Shown here piece by piece: positions 21,274 to 27,939 of a stretch of DNA of 41,523 nt (position 1 is the stretch's first letter; each line of letters opens with the position of its first letter). The position numbers and the translations under genes are program-made. This DNA is from CAZMJG01 sp964576365. GTDB taxonomy: Bacteria > Patescibacteriota > Microgenomatia > UBA1406 > GWC2-37-13. The stretch is from assembly GCA_964576365.1 (NCBI GenBank), contig CAZNUT010000005.1:1-41523 (forward strand). Reading direction: 5' to 3'. The notes under the pieces were generated by a model. It saw nothing but the letters and a program-made list of their open reading frames with translations. It had not been told where the DNA came from and did not search any database.

Positions 21274-22512
21274 ATGAACACAGCCGAACGCCTCAAACTC
21301 ATCGAAGAAGTAGGAGAAGAAATCATCCAGAAACAAGAATTGCATGCACTCCTGGACTCCAGAGAAAAGCTCATAGCATACGACGGATTTGAGCCGTCCG
21401 GACAGATACATATAGCACAAGGTCTTTTGCGCGCAATCAATGTAAACAAAATGACCCGTGCCGGAGTAAAATTCCGGATGTGGGTGGCTGACTGGCACGC
21501 CCTTGCCAACAACAAACTCGGCGGTGATCTTGAAAAAATCAAAACAACAGGCCGTTACTTCATCGAGGTCTGGAAAGCTTGCGGTATGGATCTTGCAAAT
21601 GTCGAATTCATGTGGGCGTCTGACATGGTCAAAAATCCCAATTACTGGCAGCTCGTCCTTCGGGTAGGTAAATCCAATGCTCTAAAGCGCTTTGTCCGCA
21701 CAGCAGAGATGATGGGACGTGAAGAATCTATGGAACACCTCACCGGCGCGCACATCATCTATTCTTGTATGCAGGTAGCTGACATCTTCATGCTCGGCGC
21801 CAAAATCACGCAGCTTGGTATGGATCAGCGGAAAGTAAATATGCTTGCCCGCGAGATCGGCCCTCAGCTCGGCTACTGGAAACCAGTTGTCGTGAGCCAC
21901 CACATGCTCATGGGACTAGGCACACCAAAAAAAATAGAAACAACAGAAAGCGACATGGCCGCGGCGACTTGGGATTCCCCCGCTAATGCCGGGGGAGGAC
22001 TCCCACCGGAGTCCGCCGGACATGTCGCAGATAGTTCCCATACATATCCTGAAAATAATGAAAGTAAAATCAAACGTGTCATCGCACTCAAAATGTCTAA
22101 ATCCAAACCCGACACCTCCATCTTCATGACCGACACCGAAGCAGACATAAAACGCAAAATCAACAAAGCATACTGTCCCGAAGGTATCGTGGAGGAAAAC
22201 CCCATACTTGAATACTGCAAATACATCATCTTCCCTAAACTTGAAGAAATAAAATCAGTAAACAGTAAACAGACTACAGAAGACAGTTTTCACATAGAAA
22301 GGCCGGAAAAATTCGGTGGCAACCTCGAGGTGAAATCATATGAACATCTTGAGCAGATTTTCGCAGATAAATCGCTTCATCCCATGGATCTCAAAAACAC
22401 CGTAGCCAAACTCCTGAATGAATTTCTTATCCCCGTGCGTACTCATTTTGAAACAAATGAAGAAGCCAAAAAACTCCTTGAAAAAGTCAAAAGCTACCAG
22501 GTAACTCGATAA
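21274..22512 (+). CDS. tyrS: tyrosyl-tRNA synthetase, archaeal/eukaryotic type
   Basis: A 412-residue class I synthetase. YDGFEPSGQIHIA (36-48) carries the HIGH-like site, CMQVADIFMLGAKITQLGMD binds tyrosine, QRKVNMLARE follows, and KMSKS is at 273-277. After that, AYCPEG, RPEKFGG and HPMDLKN are shared with archaeal TyrRS such as the Methanocaldococcus enzyme; the bacterial S4 tail is absent. Two in-frame insertions stand out. About residues 226-260 are encoded by a palindromic element (21950-22028) just before the KMSKS loop, and a SVNSKQTTEDS stretch (about 330-340) comes from GTAAACA repeats. The ATG at 21274 is set by the -10 box six bases upstream. Confidence 0.95.
   Translation: MNTAERLKLIEEVGEEIIQKQELHALLDSREKLIAYDGFEPSGQIHIAQGLLRAINVNKMTRAGVKFRMWVADWHALANNKLGGDLEKIKTTGRYFIEVWKACGMDLANVEFMWASDMVKNPNYWQLVLRVGKSNALKRFVRTAEMMGREESMEHLTGAHIIYSCMQVADIFMLGAKITQLGMDQRKVNMLAREIGPQLGYWKPVVVSHHMLMGLGTPKKIETTESDMAAATWDSPANAGGGLPPESAGHVADSSHTYPENNESKIKRVIALKMSKSKPDTSIFMTDTEADIKRKINKAYCPEGIVEENPILEYCKYIIFPKLEEIKSVNSKQTTEDSFHIERPEKFGGNLEVKSYEHLEQIFADKSLHPMDLKNTVAKLLNEFLIPVRTHFETNEEAKKLLEKVKSYQVTR
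21950..22028. repeat. 79-base nested palindromic element inside tyrS
   Basis: The outer arms GCGACATG (21950-21957) and CATGTCGC (22021-22028) are exact inverted repeats. Inside are two hairpins: TCCCCCG (21976-21982)/CGGGGGA (21990-21996) and GGACTCC (21997-22003)/GGAGTCC (22008-22014). It is much more GC-rich than its surroundings and sits in frame between conserved TyrRS blocks. Confidence 0.8.
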
Positions 22513-22584
22513 AGATTTGAGAGGTTGATTTTCTTCAAAATGTATATATAATATGTAAAATTACAATTTATTACCTAAAAAAGT

Positions 22585-22851
22585 ATGGGGAGCAAAAAAA
22601 AATTTGAATTACACCAACCACTTCCTGAAAAAGTTGATACATTGGAGGAATTTTTCACTACACGACCCAGTCGTATGGATGCCAATGCTTATTTTGAACA
22701 AATGGCTATTGATGTTGACGATCCACTTATAAGAAACACAATGACGATTGGTGAAATTGAAGAGTTGATGGCTCAAAAAGGCACTCGGACTTGGTTCCAA
22801 AAAACTACTGCCCAATTGCCTGAACTTGATTCATCGGAACCAATTCTATAA
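22585..22851 (+). CDS. small hypothetical protein, 88 aa
   Basis: Unrecognised. It begins with a basic patch (GSKKKFELHQPLPEK), followed by an acidic, mainly helical body (DTLEEFF, MDANAYFEQMAIDVDDP, TIGEIEELMAQKG). It is soluble, with no cysteines. A TATAAT near 22545-22552 and the absence of a Shine-Dalgarno fit the local promoter style. The next small gene starts 21 bases after its end and a third 20 bases after that, so 22585-23372 is probably one transcript of three small genes downstream of tyrS. Confidence 0.5.
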   Translation: MGSKKKFELHQPLPEKVDTLEEFFTTRPSRMDANAYFEQMAIDVDDPLIRNTMTIGEIEELMAQKGTRTWFQKTTAQLPELDSSEPIL

Positions 22852-22872
22852 ATTACTAATTTATAAAAATAA

Positions 22873-23130
22873 ATGTCAAATCAAAATGTAGAAATACCAT
22901 ATATTACTGAAAAAACACATGTTGGATTTTTTCAAGAACTACCAGATAGTCCCTTTGGGGGTACGATGTGGATCGTTGAAAAAGGTGGCGAAGCTGCCGA
23001 AGAATTATATACTAATCCAAAAATTGAAGGTACATTTGTACCGCTTTCTGATGTCCCCGCTATAGAAGATCAAATGGAAATTCTCGCTTTTTTCAAAGGT
23101 CCGGCTACGGGTCAAGAGCCAACATCCTGA
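22873..23130 (+). CDS. small hypothetical protein, 85 aa
   Basis: Unrecognised. The composition looks like a real small globular protein: MSNQNVEIPYITEKTHVGFF, then GGTMWIVEKGGEAAEEL, then EGTFVPLSDVPAIEDQMEIL. There is no membrane segment, signal or cysteine. It ends TGA. It sits 21 bases after the 88-aa gene and 20 bases before the Cys-containing 73-aa gene, in the same direction, which suggests one operon. No function can be proposed from the sequence. Confidence 0.5.
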   Translation: MSNQNVEIPYITEKTHVGFFQELPDSPFGGTMWIVEKGGEAAEELYTNPKIEGTFVPLSDVPAIEDQMEILAFFKGPATGQEPTS

Positions 23131-23150
23131 GACAATTCTTTTGAGATAAC

Positions 23151-23372
23151 ATGAATATAGAAACAACCATCTGGTATCAGGGGCATATCACTGCCTCGTG
23201 CGGCGCAACAAATGCTACAGAATGTCAGGCCATGCAACCAAGCTGGGAAATCGCCCCTGATTGTTTGTGCGCTCGCGAATCAGGTCAGTGGCCATGTACA
23301 GCTACTGTGGGTACTCCACACATAAAACTCGATAATACAAAACTGGCAGATCTAGAAGATTTAGGTTTGTAA
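23151..23372 (+). CDS. small cysteine-rich hypothetical protein, 73 aa
   Basis: Unrecognised. It has five cysteines in the middle (residues 17, 25, 38, 40 and 49) and three tryptophans. Residues HITASCGATNATE resemble HITVTRGAKVVPE in the next, frameshifted gene. Both end in a Leu-rich tail with the same finish, LEDLGL here and IKELGL there. So the two are likely tandem paralogues. There is no N-terminal signal peptide. Cysteine spacing (CxC and others) could bind a metal or form disulfides. It is the third gene of a probable small operon. Confidence 0.55.
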   Translation: MNIETTIWYQGHITASCGATNATECQAMQPSWEIAPDCLCARESGQWPCTATVGTPHIKLDNTKLADLEDLGL

Positions 23373-23398
23373 CCAGAAATACATTTTTTTATATATAC

Positions 23399-23645
23399 AT
23401 GTCTTGCCAAATCAAAAAAGAACATATCACAGTGACTCGAGGTGCAAAAGTTGTACCGGAAGTATACTATAATGGCCCACAAATTTAAGAATATTCTGCT
23501 ACAGGATCTTGTTGATGGTCAAGACTGCCCACTGCGCGGAAGTGGCTTATCCTGCGATGTTCAGGACGCGACTGATGCTTTGGCACAACAACAAGCATAT
23601 TCGACTTTGCACGATTGGTGCACGATAAAAGAACTTGGTTTGTAA
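23399..23645 (+). pseudogene. frameshifted paralogue of the 73-aa cysteine-rich gene
   Basis: An ATG at 23399 opens MSCQIKKEHITVTRGAKVVP then EVYYNGPQI and stops at 23486. A second frame overlaps it, from an ATG at 23472, and reads MAHKFKNILLQDLVDGQDCP, then LRGSGLSCDV and ends IKELGL at 23645. The first half matches the start of the neighbouring gene product (HIT...GA) and the second matches its end, so together they look like one gene of about 80 codons broken by a frame change near 23472-23488. A TATAAT at 23468-23473 overlaps the inner ATG, so independent expression of the second half from there is doubtful. Confidence 0.5.
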
Positions 23646-23942
23646 AAATAATGTGAACTTTTTAGTTATTTTTTCGTTATTAAATACTCGGGTCAGATAT
23701 ATACAGACTTCTCCTCTTTTTTGAATGAGGGATTCTTCGTCTCCGCTACGCTTCGCTCAGAATGACGGTTATTTACAGATTGCTTTTGGCCAGAGGCCAA
23801 TCAGCCTTTGGTTGACGTCTCCTGGCAAGACATAAGAGACTGTATACTGTCGTCTGGTTACTGTTTGCTGAGAATACCCAAGTCTCTGAATAACTACAAA
23901 ACTGAAAAGCTGTGTGGCTGAACATCTGTCGTTCTGGTGTGC
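23646..23942. repeat. intergenic stretch with dispersed repeat before transketolase
   Basis: About 300 bases without a gene. It holds a third, diverged copy of the CTTCGTCTCCGCT...GCTCAGAATGACGG repeat (23727-23766) and a short hairpin TTGGCC/GGCCAA (23786-23800). No RNA class or terminator is recognised. Confidence 0.65.
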
Positions 23943-23948
23943 TATACT
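23940..23948 (+). promoter_or_regulatory. extended -10 promoter of transketolase, leaderless
   Basis: TGCTATACT, an extended -10 box, with eight bases to the ATG at 23957. It excludes the in-frame extension that begins at 23912. Confidence 0.6.
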
Positions 23949-23956
23949 CTCTGCAT

Positions 23957-25906
23957 ATGACACAAAAAAACACTCTTACCGACCTTACCCGTCTCATCCG
24001 CCGCGACATCGTCGAGATGACGACTGCCGCTGGCACCGGACATCCCAGCTCATCACTCTCTGCGGTAGAACTTCTCACTGCTTTGTGGTTTGACGGATAT
24101 TTTCATCATGATTTTTCAGACCCCAAAGCGATCACCAATGACAAAATCATCTTTTCAAAAGGACATGCCTGTCCTCTGCTTTACGCCCTTTATCACGCTG
24201 CTGGAGTACTGAGCCACGAAGAACTTCTGACTCTCAGACAATTTGATTCAGTGCTCGAGGGACATCCGACCCCCCGGTTTGAACATATCGATGTAGCAAC
24301 CGGCTCACTTGGACAAGGACTTTCAATCGGTCTTGGTATGGCGCTCGGTGTTCGTCTCCAAATGTCACAAGCATCACAGAGCGACAGAAGCTCAGATGCT
24401 CAACAAAAAACCAATCTAAAAGCTAACAGCTATCAGCTAACAGCTAATAGACTGCCCCACATCTTTGTCGTTCTCGGTGACTCAGAAATGGCAGAAGGAC
24501 AGGTATGGGAAGCAGCTCAACTCGCCGCACATTACAAAACAAATAATTTAGTAGCCATTCTCGATGTCAACCGGCTCGGACAACGTGGCGAAACGATGAT
24601 TGGCTGGGATCTTAAAACCTACGAAGATCGCATAAAAGCATTTGGATGGAATACCATCATCATCGAAGAAGGCAATGACCTCGAATCTGTAAGAAAAGAA
24701 TTTAAAAAATTAAATCACACTCTAACACCTGACACCCAAAACCTAAAACCTACTATAATCATTGCCAAAACACAAAAAGGAGCGGGAGTCAGCAGTATCG
24801 CGGACAAAGACGGCTGGCATGGCAAACCATTGACAAAAGAAATGACCGATGCAGCACTGAAAGAAATAGGCGATGTCGATCCAGCACTTCGTGGCGAAGT
24901 AACCAAACCAACACTCCCCCACCTGCCACCCACCTCTTCGGCGGGCAGGCCTAACAGCCAACAGCTAAAAGCTATCAGCTATCACCTAGAACCTAATATC
25001 AAAGTCGCTACACGTGAAGCCTATGGTGAAGGCATCGCACTCCTCGCCGAAGATAGTACCGTAGTTGCCCTTGACGCCGAGACATCCAATTCGACCTATG
25101 CCGAAAAAATGAAAAAAGCAGACGAAAAACGCTTTTTTGAGATGTTTATCGCCGAACAGAATATGGTATCCGTCGCACTTGGCATGTCAAAAGTCGGACT
25201 CAAAGCATTTTCTTCCAGTTTTGCTGCATTTCTCACTCGCGCATTTGACCAGATTCGTATGGCTCAATATGCAGATGGAAATGTAAAAATCGTCGGCTCA
25301 CATGCGGGGGTTTCGATCGGTCCAGATGGCTCCTCGCAGATGGCACTTGAAGACATTGCCATGATGAGAAGTATTTTGCACAGCATTGTGCTTTATCCTT
25401 CTGATGCAGTCTCAACTGTACACTTGATGGATGAAATGAGAAAACATGAAGGAATTTCCTATCTGCGTCTTACCCGCGAAAAAACACCTGTTTTGTATGC
25501 AGCTCAGGAGCAATTCCCCATCGGCGGATCAAAAGTCCTCAAATCATCAAACGAAGACAAAGCCATCATCATCGGCGCCGGTATCACGCTACATGAATCA
25601 CTCAAAGCACATGCTCATCTGCTTGAAAAAGGGGTGCGTACTGCCGTGATCGATGCATACTCAATAAAACCACTGGACGCAAAAACAATTACCCAATATG
25701 CCGGACGTACAGGCCACGTAGTCGTGGTCGAAGATCATTACCCCGAAGGTGGGCTTGGTGAAGCAGTGAGATACGCACTTGAAGGAATGGATGTAAAATT
25801 CACCCATCTCTGTGTCCGCAAGATCCCCCGCTCAGGCACACCGGAAGAATTGATGCAGTATGAAGAAATCGATGCCGCCGCGATAGTAAAGGTATTGAAC
25901 TTTTAA
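23957..25906 (+). CDS. tkt: transketolase
   Basis: A 649-residue thiamine-diphosphate enzyme that moves two-carbon units in the pentose phosphate pathway; in reduced CPR metabolism it supplies pentoses from glycolytic sugars. Visible in order: AGTGHPSSSLSAVELL (near 22-37), KGHACPLLYALYH, GSLGQGLSIGLG, the diphosphate-binding GDSEMAEGQVWEA (from 174), the pyrimidine-binding domain with EAYGEGIALLAED and FIAEQNMVSVALGM, and a complete C-terminal domain. Three in-frame inserts of repeat DNA are translated: about residues 136-166, 253-266 and 315-349, the last between the first two domains. The first lies between GMALGVRL and IFVVLGDSE, normally close together. The start at 23957 is set by the leaderless promoter. 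Confidence 0.96.
   Translation: MTQKNTLTDLTRLIRRDIVEMTTAAGTGHPSSSLSAVELLTALWFDGYFHHDFSDPKAITNDKIIFSKGHACPLLYALYHAAGVLSHEELLTLRQFDSVLEGHPTPRFEHIDVATGSLGQGLSIGLGMALGVRLQMSQASQSDRSSDAQQKTNLKANSYQLTANRLPHIFVVLGDSEMAEGQVWEAAQLAAHYKTNNLVAILDVNRLGQRGETMIGWDLKTYEDRIKAFGWNTIIIEEGNDLESVRKEFKKLNHTLTPDTQNLKPTIIIAKTQKGAGVSSIADKDGWHGKPLTKEMTDAALKEIGDVDPALRGEVTKPTLPHLPPTSSAGRPNSQQLKAISYHLEPNIKVATREAYGEGIALLAEDSTVVALDAETSNSTYAEKMKKADEKRFFEMFIAEQNMVSVALGMSKVGLKAFSSSFAAFLTRAFDQIRMAQYADGNVKIVGSHAGVSIGPDGSSQMALEDIAMMRSILHSIVLYPSDAVSTVHLMDEMRKHEGISYLRLTREKTPVLYAAQEQFPIGGSKVLKSSNEDKAIIIGAGITLHESLKAHAHLLEKGVRTAVIDAYSIKPLDAKTITQYAGRTGHVVVVEDHYPEGGLGEAVRYALEGMDVKFTHLCVRKIPRSGTPEELMQYEEIDAAAIVKVLNF
24414..24450. repeat. 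CAGCTAA array inside tkt, insert 1
   Basis: Degenerate CTAAAAG/CTAACAG/CTATCAG/CTAACAG/CTAATAG units, the same family as intergenic 11585-11622, translated as NLKANSYQLTANR. Upstream bases 24365-24413 are also non-conserved in transketolases. Confidence 0.8.
24719..24757. repeat. CTAACACC array inside tkt, insert 2
   Basis: The stretch CTCTAACACCTGACACCCAA followed by AACCTAAAACCTA is translated as TLTPDTQNLKP. It matches the style of the intergenic arrays at 2456, 5047 and 6504. Confidence 0.8.
24932..24995. repeat. composite repeat inside tkt, insert 3
   Basis: A GGCGGGCAGGC piece (24940-24950) is followed by a CAGCTAA/CACCTA array. The bases 24960-24981 are identical to 11597-11618. The order (GGGCAGGC piece then array) is the same as in the intergenic block at 2433-2503. 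Confidence 0.85.
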
Positions 25907-25913
25907 ATACATG

Positions 25914-25922
25914 TGATATAAT
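25914..25922 (+). promoter_or_regulatory. extended -10 promoter of the gene at 25930, leaderless
   Basis: TGATATAAT with seven bases to the ATG at 25930. Confidence 0.6.
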
Positions 25923-25929
25923 ACTTATT

Positions 25930-26205
25930 ATGAGATCCCGTAGCATAGACTTTCATATACATACTGTTTCTGGTGACATGCAGCGTTTTTTTATGGTTGA
26001 TTCAAATAACCCAGAAAAACCTGTGCCTTATGTGGTAAACATGCTTGCAGAAGACAATGAAAGTGCATATCTAGCACCTAAGGCTCTAGTAGCTGAGATA
26101 ACTCAGAGATTTCAAAAGAAATGGGTTGATAAAGGTATCGGCTGCGCAATTGTTGAATACCATGTAGAGCCAGAAAATACTCAAGATCCTACTTTATATC
26201 TATAA
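25930..26205 (+). CDS. small hypothetical protein, 91 aa
   Basis: Unrecognised. The sequence is balanced and looks folded: MRSRSIDFHIHTVSGDMQRF, then PVPYVVNMLAEDNESAYL, then KWVDKGIGCAIVEYHVEPEN. One cysteine, no signal or membrane segment. The mix of strands and one helix would fit a small alpha/beta domain. It begins 23 bases after transketolase but has its own clear extended -10 box and should be leaderless. The next gene is convergent. No function is suggested by the neighbourhood. Confidence 0.55.
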   Translation: MRSRSIDFHIHTVSGDMQRFFMVDSNNPEKPVPYVVNMLAEDNESAYLAPKALVAEITQRFQKKWVDKGIGCAIVEYHVEPENTQDPTLYL

Positions 26206-26308
26206 AAGATCTGTTAATCATTTCGCATTGTATTTCTGTGGCTAAATACAAGCGAAGCATTCCTGCCAGCAAGACTGTATTTGAGATTCCAATTGACTAA
26301 CAAAATTC

Positions 26309-26661
26309 TTAGCGTTCATCAATTGCTTCGTCAACGATATCTATCATGATTCTTGTTAACTTATCATGATTAGAGGGTGGATAAGAAAAAGGTGCAGTTG
26401 CCCATTCATGAGTTGTAAAATTTTCTACTTGACTCGCTCCACTCTGCGGAAAAAAACCATTTCTACTTGTTTCTTCTCTGTCACCATGTGGAAACAATTT
26501 TAAATCTACATCGCCATAGCGAAAAGTCGTGTCGTATTTGGTGCATCCGGATGAGGACATGTTGGTAGATCCTTACTACCTACCGCTTGATAATTTGAAC
26601 CTTTTTTATCGTAATAAATCATCTGTCCATCTATGATTTCAACCGCTCGATTTTTTGCCAT
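26309..26661 (-). pseudogene. small gene in two overlapping frames, probably frameshifted
   Basis: On the minus strand an ATG at 26661 opens MAKNRAVEIIDGQMIYYDKK then GSNYQAVGSKDLPTC and stops at 26506. A second frame, with an ATG at 26560, reads MSSSGCTKYDTTFRYGDVDL and on to HDKLTRIMIDIVDEAIDER, stopping at 26309. The overlap is 55 bases. The first frame loses protein-like character after about residue 38, where the second gains it, so one protein of about 115 residues with a frame change near 26545-26560 is the best reading. Programmed frameshifting or two coupled genes are alternatives. A TATAAT box lies near 26690 on the minus strand. The family is unrecognised. Confidence 0.5.
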
Positions 26662-26744
26662 ATTTGTAATGAGAATGTATAAAAATAATTCTTAAAGATG
26701 AGCTTATTATACAAAACTGTACACAATATATGCGTAGAAATGCT

Positions 26745-27302
26745 TTACACCTTCGGGAGGACGATGGATTTTTGGCGGGAATAAATACCGGCGAGGTCTT
26801 TGTAGGATTTATCACATACTTCATCTGCTTCGAAGAAAAGAATCTCTGCTATCCCTTCATCAGCATAAATTTTTGCCGGAAGAGGTGTGGTATTTGAGAT
26901 TTCGATGATGAGATACCCTTCCCACTCCGGCTGAAGCGGCGTGACATTCACAATGATGCCGCAACGGGCATAGGTAGATTTTCCAATACATAATCCTAAT
27001 ACCGAGCGTGGAATACGAAGATATTCGCGGCTGCGGGTAAGTGCAAAAGAATTCGGTGGAATGAGAACATCTTTTACTTTTTTCACATCGACAAATGAAC
27101 GCTCATCAAACTCCTTCGGGTCTACGACGGCAGAATGTACATTAGTAAAAATCTTAAACTCATCTGCTACACGCAAATCATATCCGTAGGATGAAAGCCC
27201 ATATGATACCTTTCCATCACGAACAAGCCGCTCTTCAAATGGTTCAATCATACGATGAGCTTTGACCATGCGCTTTATCCAGGAATCAGATTTAAGAGAC
27301 AT
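26745..27302 (-). CDS. dcd: dCTP deaminase (dcd family)
   Basis: A 185-residue trimeric enzyme that deaminates dCTP to dUTP for dTTP synthesis; some members also hydrolyse dUTP to dUMP. Strong family blocks: SSYGYDLRVADEFKIF, IPPNSFALTRSREYLRIP, GKSTYARCGI with the phosphate-binding Lys-Ser-Thr, TPLQPEWEGYLIIEISNTTP, where the Glu of IIEIS is the catalytic one, and CDKSYKDLAGIYSRQ near the end. The longer frame starting at 27362 would overlap the upstream gene; the ATG at 27302 (MSLKSDSWIKRM) is fixed by a TATACT box nine bases upstream and matches the family start. It follows the rhodanese-like gene. Confidence 0.94.
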   Translation of the reverse strand: MSLKSDSWIKRMVKAHRMIEPFEERLVRDGKVSYGLSSYGYDLRVADEFKIFTNVHSAVVDPKEFDERSFVDVKKVKDVLIPPNSFALTRSREYLRIPRSVLGLCIGKSTYARCGIIVNVTPLQPEWEGYLIIEISNTTPLPAKIYADEGIAEILFFEADEVCDKSYKDLAGIYSRQKSIVLPKV

Positions 27303-27311
27303 ATGAACTAG

Positions 27312-27317
27312 AGTATA
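27312..27317 (-). promoter_or_regulatory. -10 box of dcd, near-leaderless
   Basis: Minus strand TATACT with nine bases to the ATG at 27302. It gives dcd its own promoter apart from the upstream surface-protein operon. Confidence 0.5.
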
Positions 27318-27348
27318 AATCCTGATCGTAGCATACGCAAGACGGGTA

Positions 27349-27939
27349 TTATTCCCTGCCAATGATATGATCTTCGATCTGAAACGTATTCCATTTGCCT
27401 TCTGTTAACCAAAAAGTAGCCAGATGACGTATCTCATTCCAGCCCGCATTCATTACGCGGACGTTTTGCACTCCTGATGCGCACAAAAGATCAAACGTGA
27501 GATAAGGTATGCGTGAAAAACTATTTTCGCCCAATAAAATATATGTTTTTTTTACATCCAATTTCTGAAAAATATCTACTATAACATCTTCATTTTCTAT
27601 GACTCCTTTCTCAATTTTGACCGGTACTGATACGGCATTTTTCAAATGTTCTTTGGCATAAAGTTCTTTACTTCTCAAATCTACTACAACATACTCTCCT
27701 GAACTTTCAAAGTCAAAATACTCCTGAGGACTCATCAAATCATGATATAGAGAAATACCTGCAGCCCCTGGTATTGATAAGTAAAAAGAAAATACAAGCG
27801 AAAAAACAATACCCAGCATAAATCCACCTCCAACTGCAAGAGCTATCGATGACCAGGAGCGAGAAGTTTTTAGTATTTTTATTGCACCCTGTTTCATTTT
27901 TTTCATACTCTTTTTAATCATAGCAATTACTTTACTCAT
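27349..27939 (-). CDS. membrane-anchored rhodanese-like protein lacking the active Cys
   Basis: A 196-residue protein: a basic N-terminus, one membrane helix (about 30-55), then a rhodanese-type domain (about 68-180). The PQEYFDFESSGEYVVVDLRS and HLKNAVSVPV blocks are the typical first half of the fold. The position of the catalytic Cys loop reads LLGENSFSRIPYL, with no cysteine there, so sulfur transfer is unlikely and a binding or scaffold role is more probable. It overlaps the end of the permease gene by 8 bases and is the last gene of the surface-protein/ABC operon. Confidence 0.75.
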   Translation of the reverse strand: MSKVIAMIKKSMKKMKQGAIKILKTSRSWSSIALAVGGGFMLGIVFSLVFSFYLSIPGAAGISLYHDLMSPQEYFDFESSGEYVVVDLRSKELYAKEHLKNAVSVPVKIEKGVIENEDVIVDIFQKLDVKKTYILLGENSFSRIPYLTFDLLCASGVQNVRVMNAGWNEIRHLATFWLTEGKWNTFQIEDHIIGRE

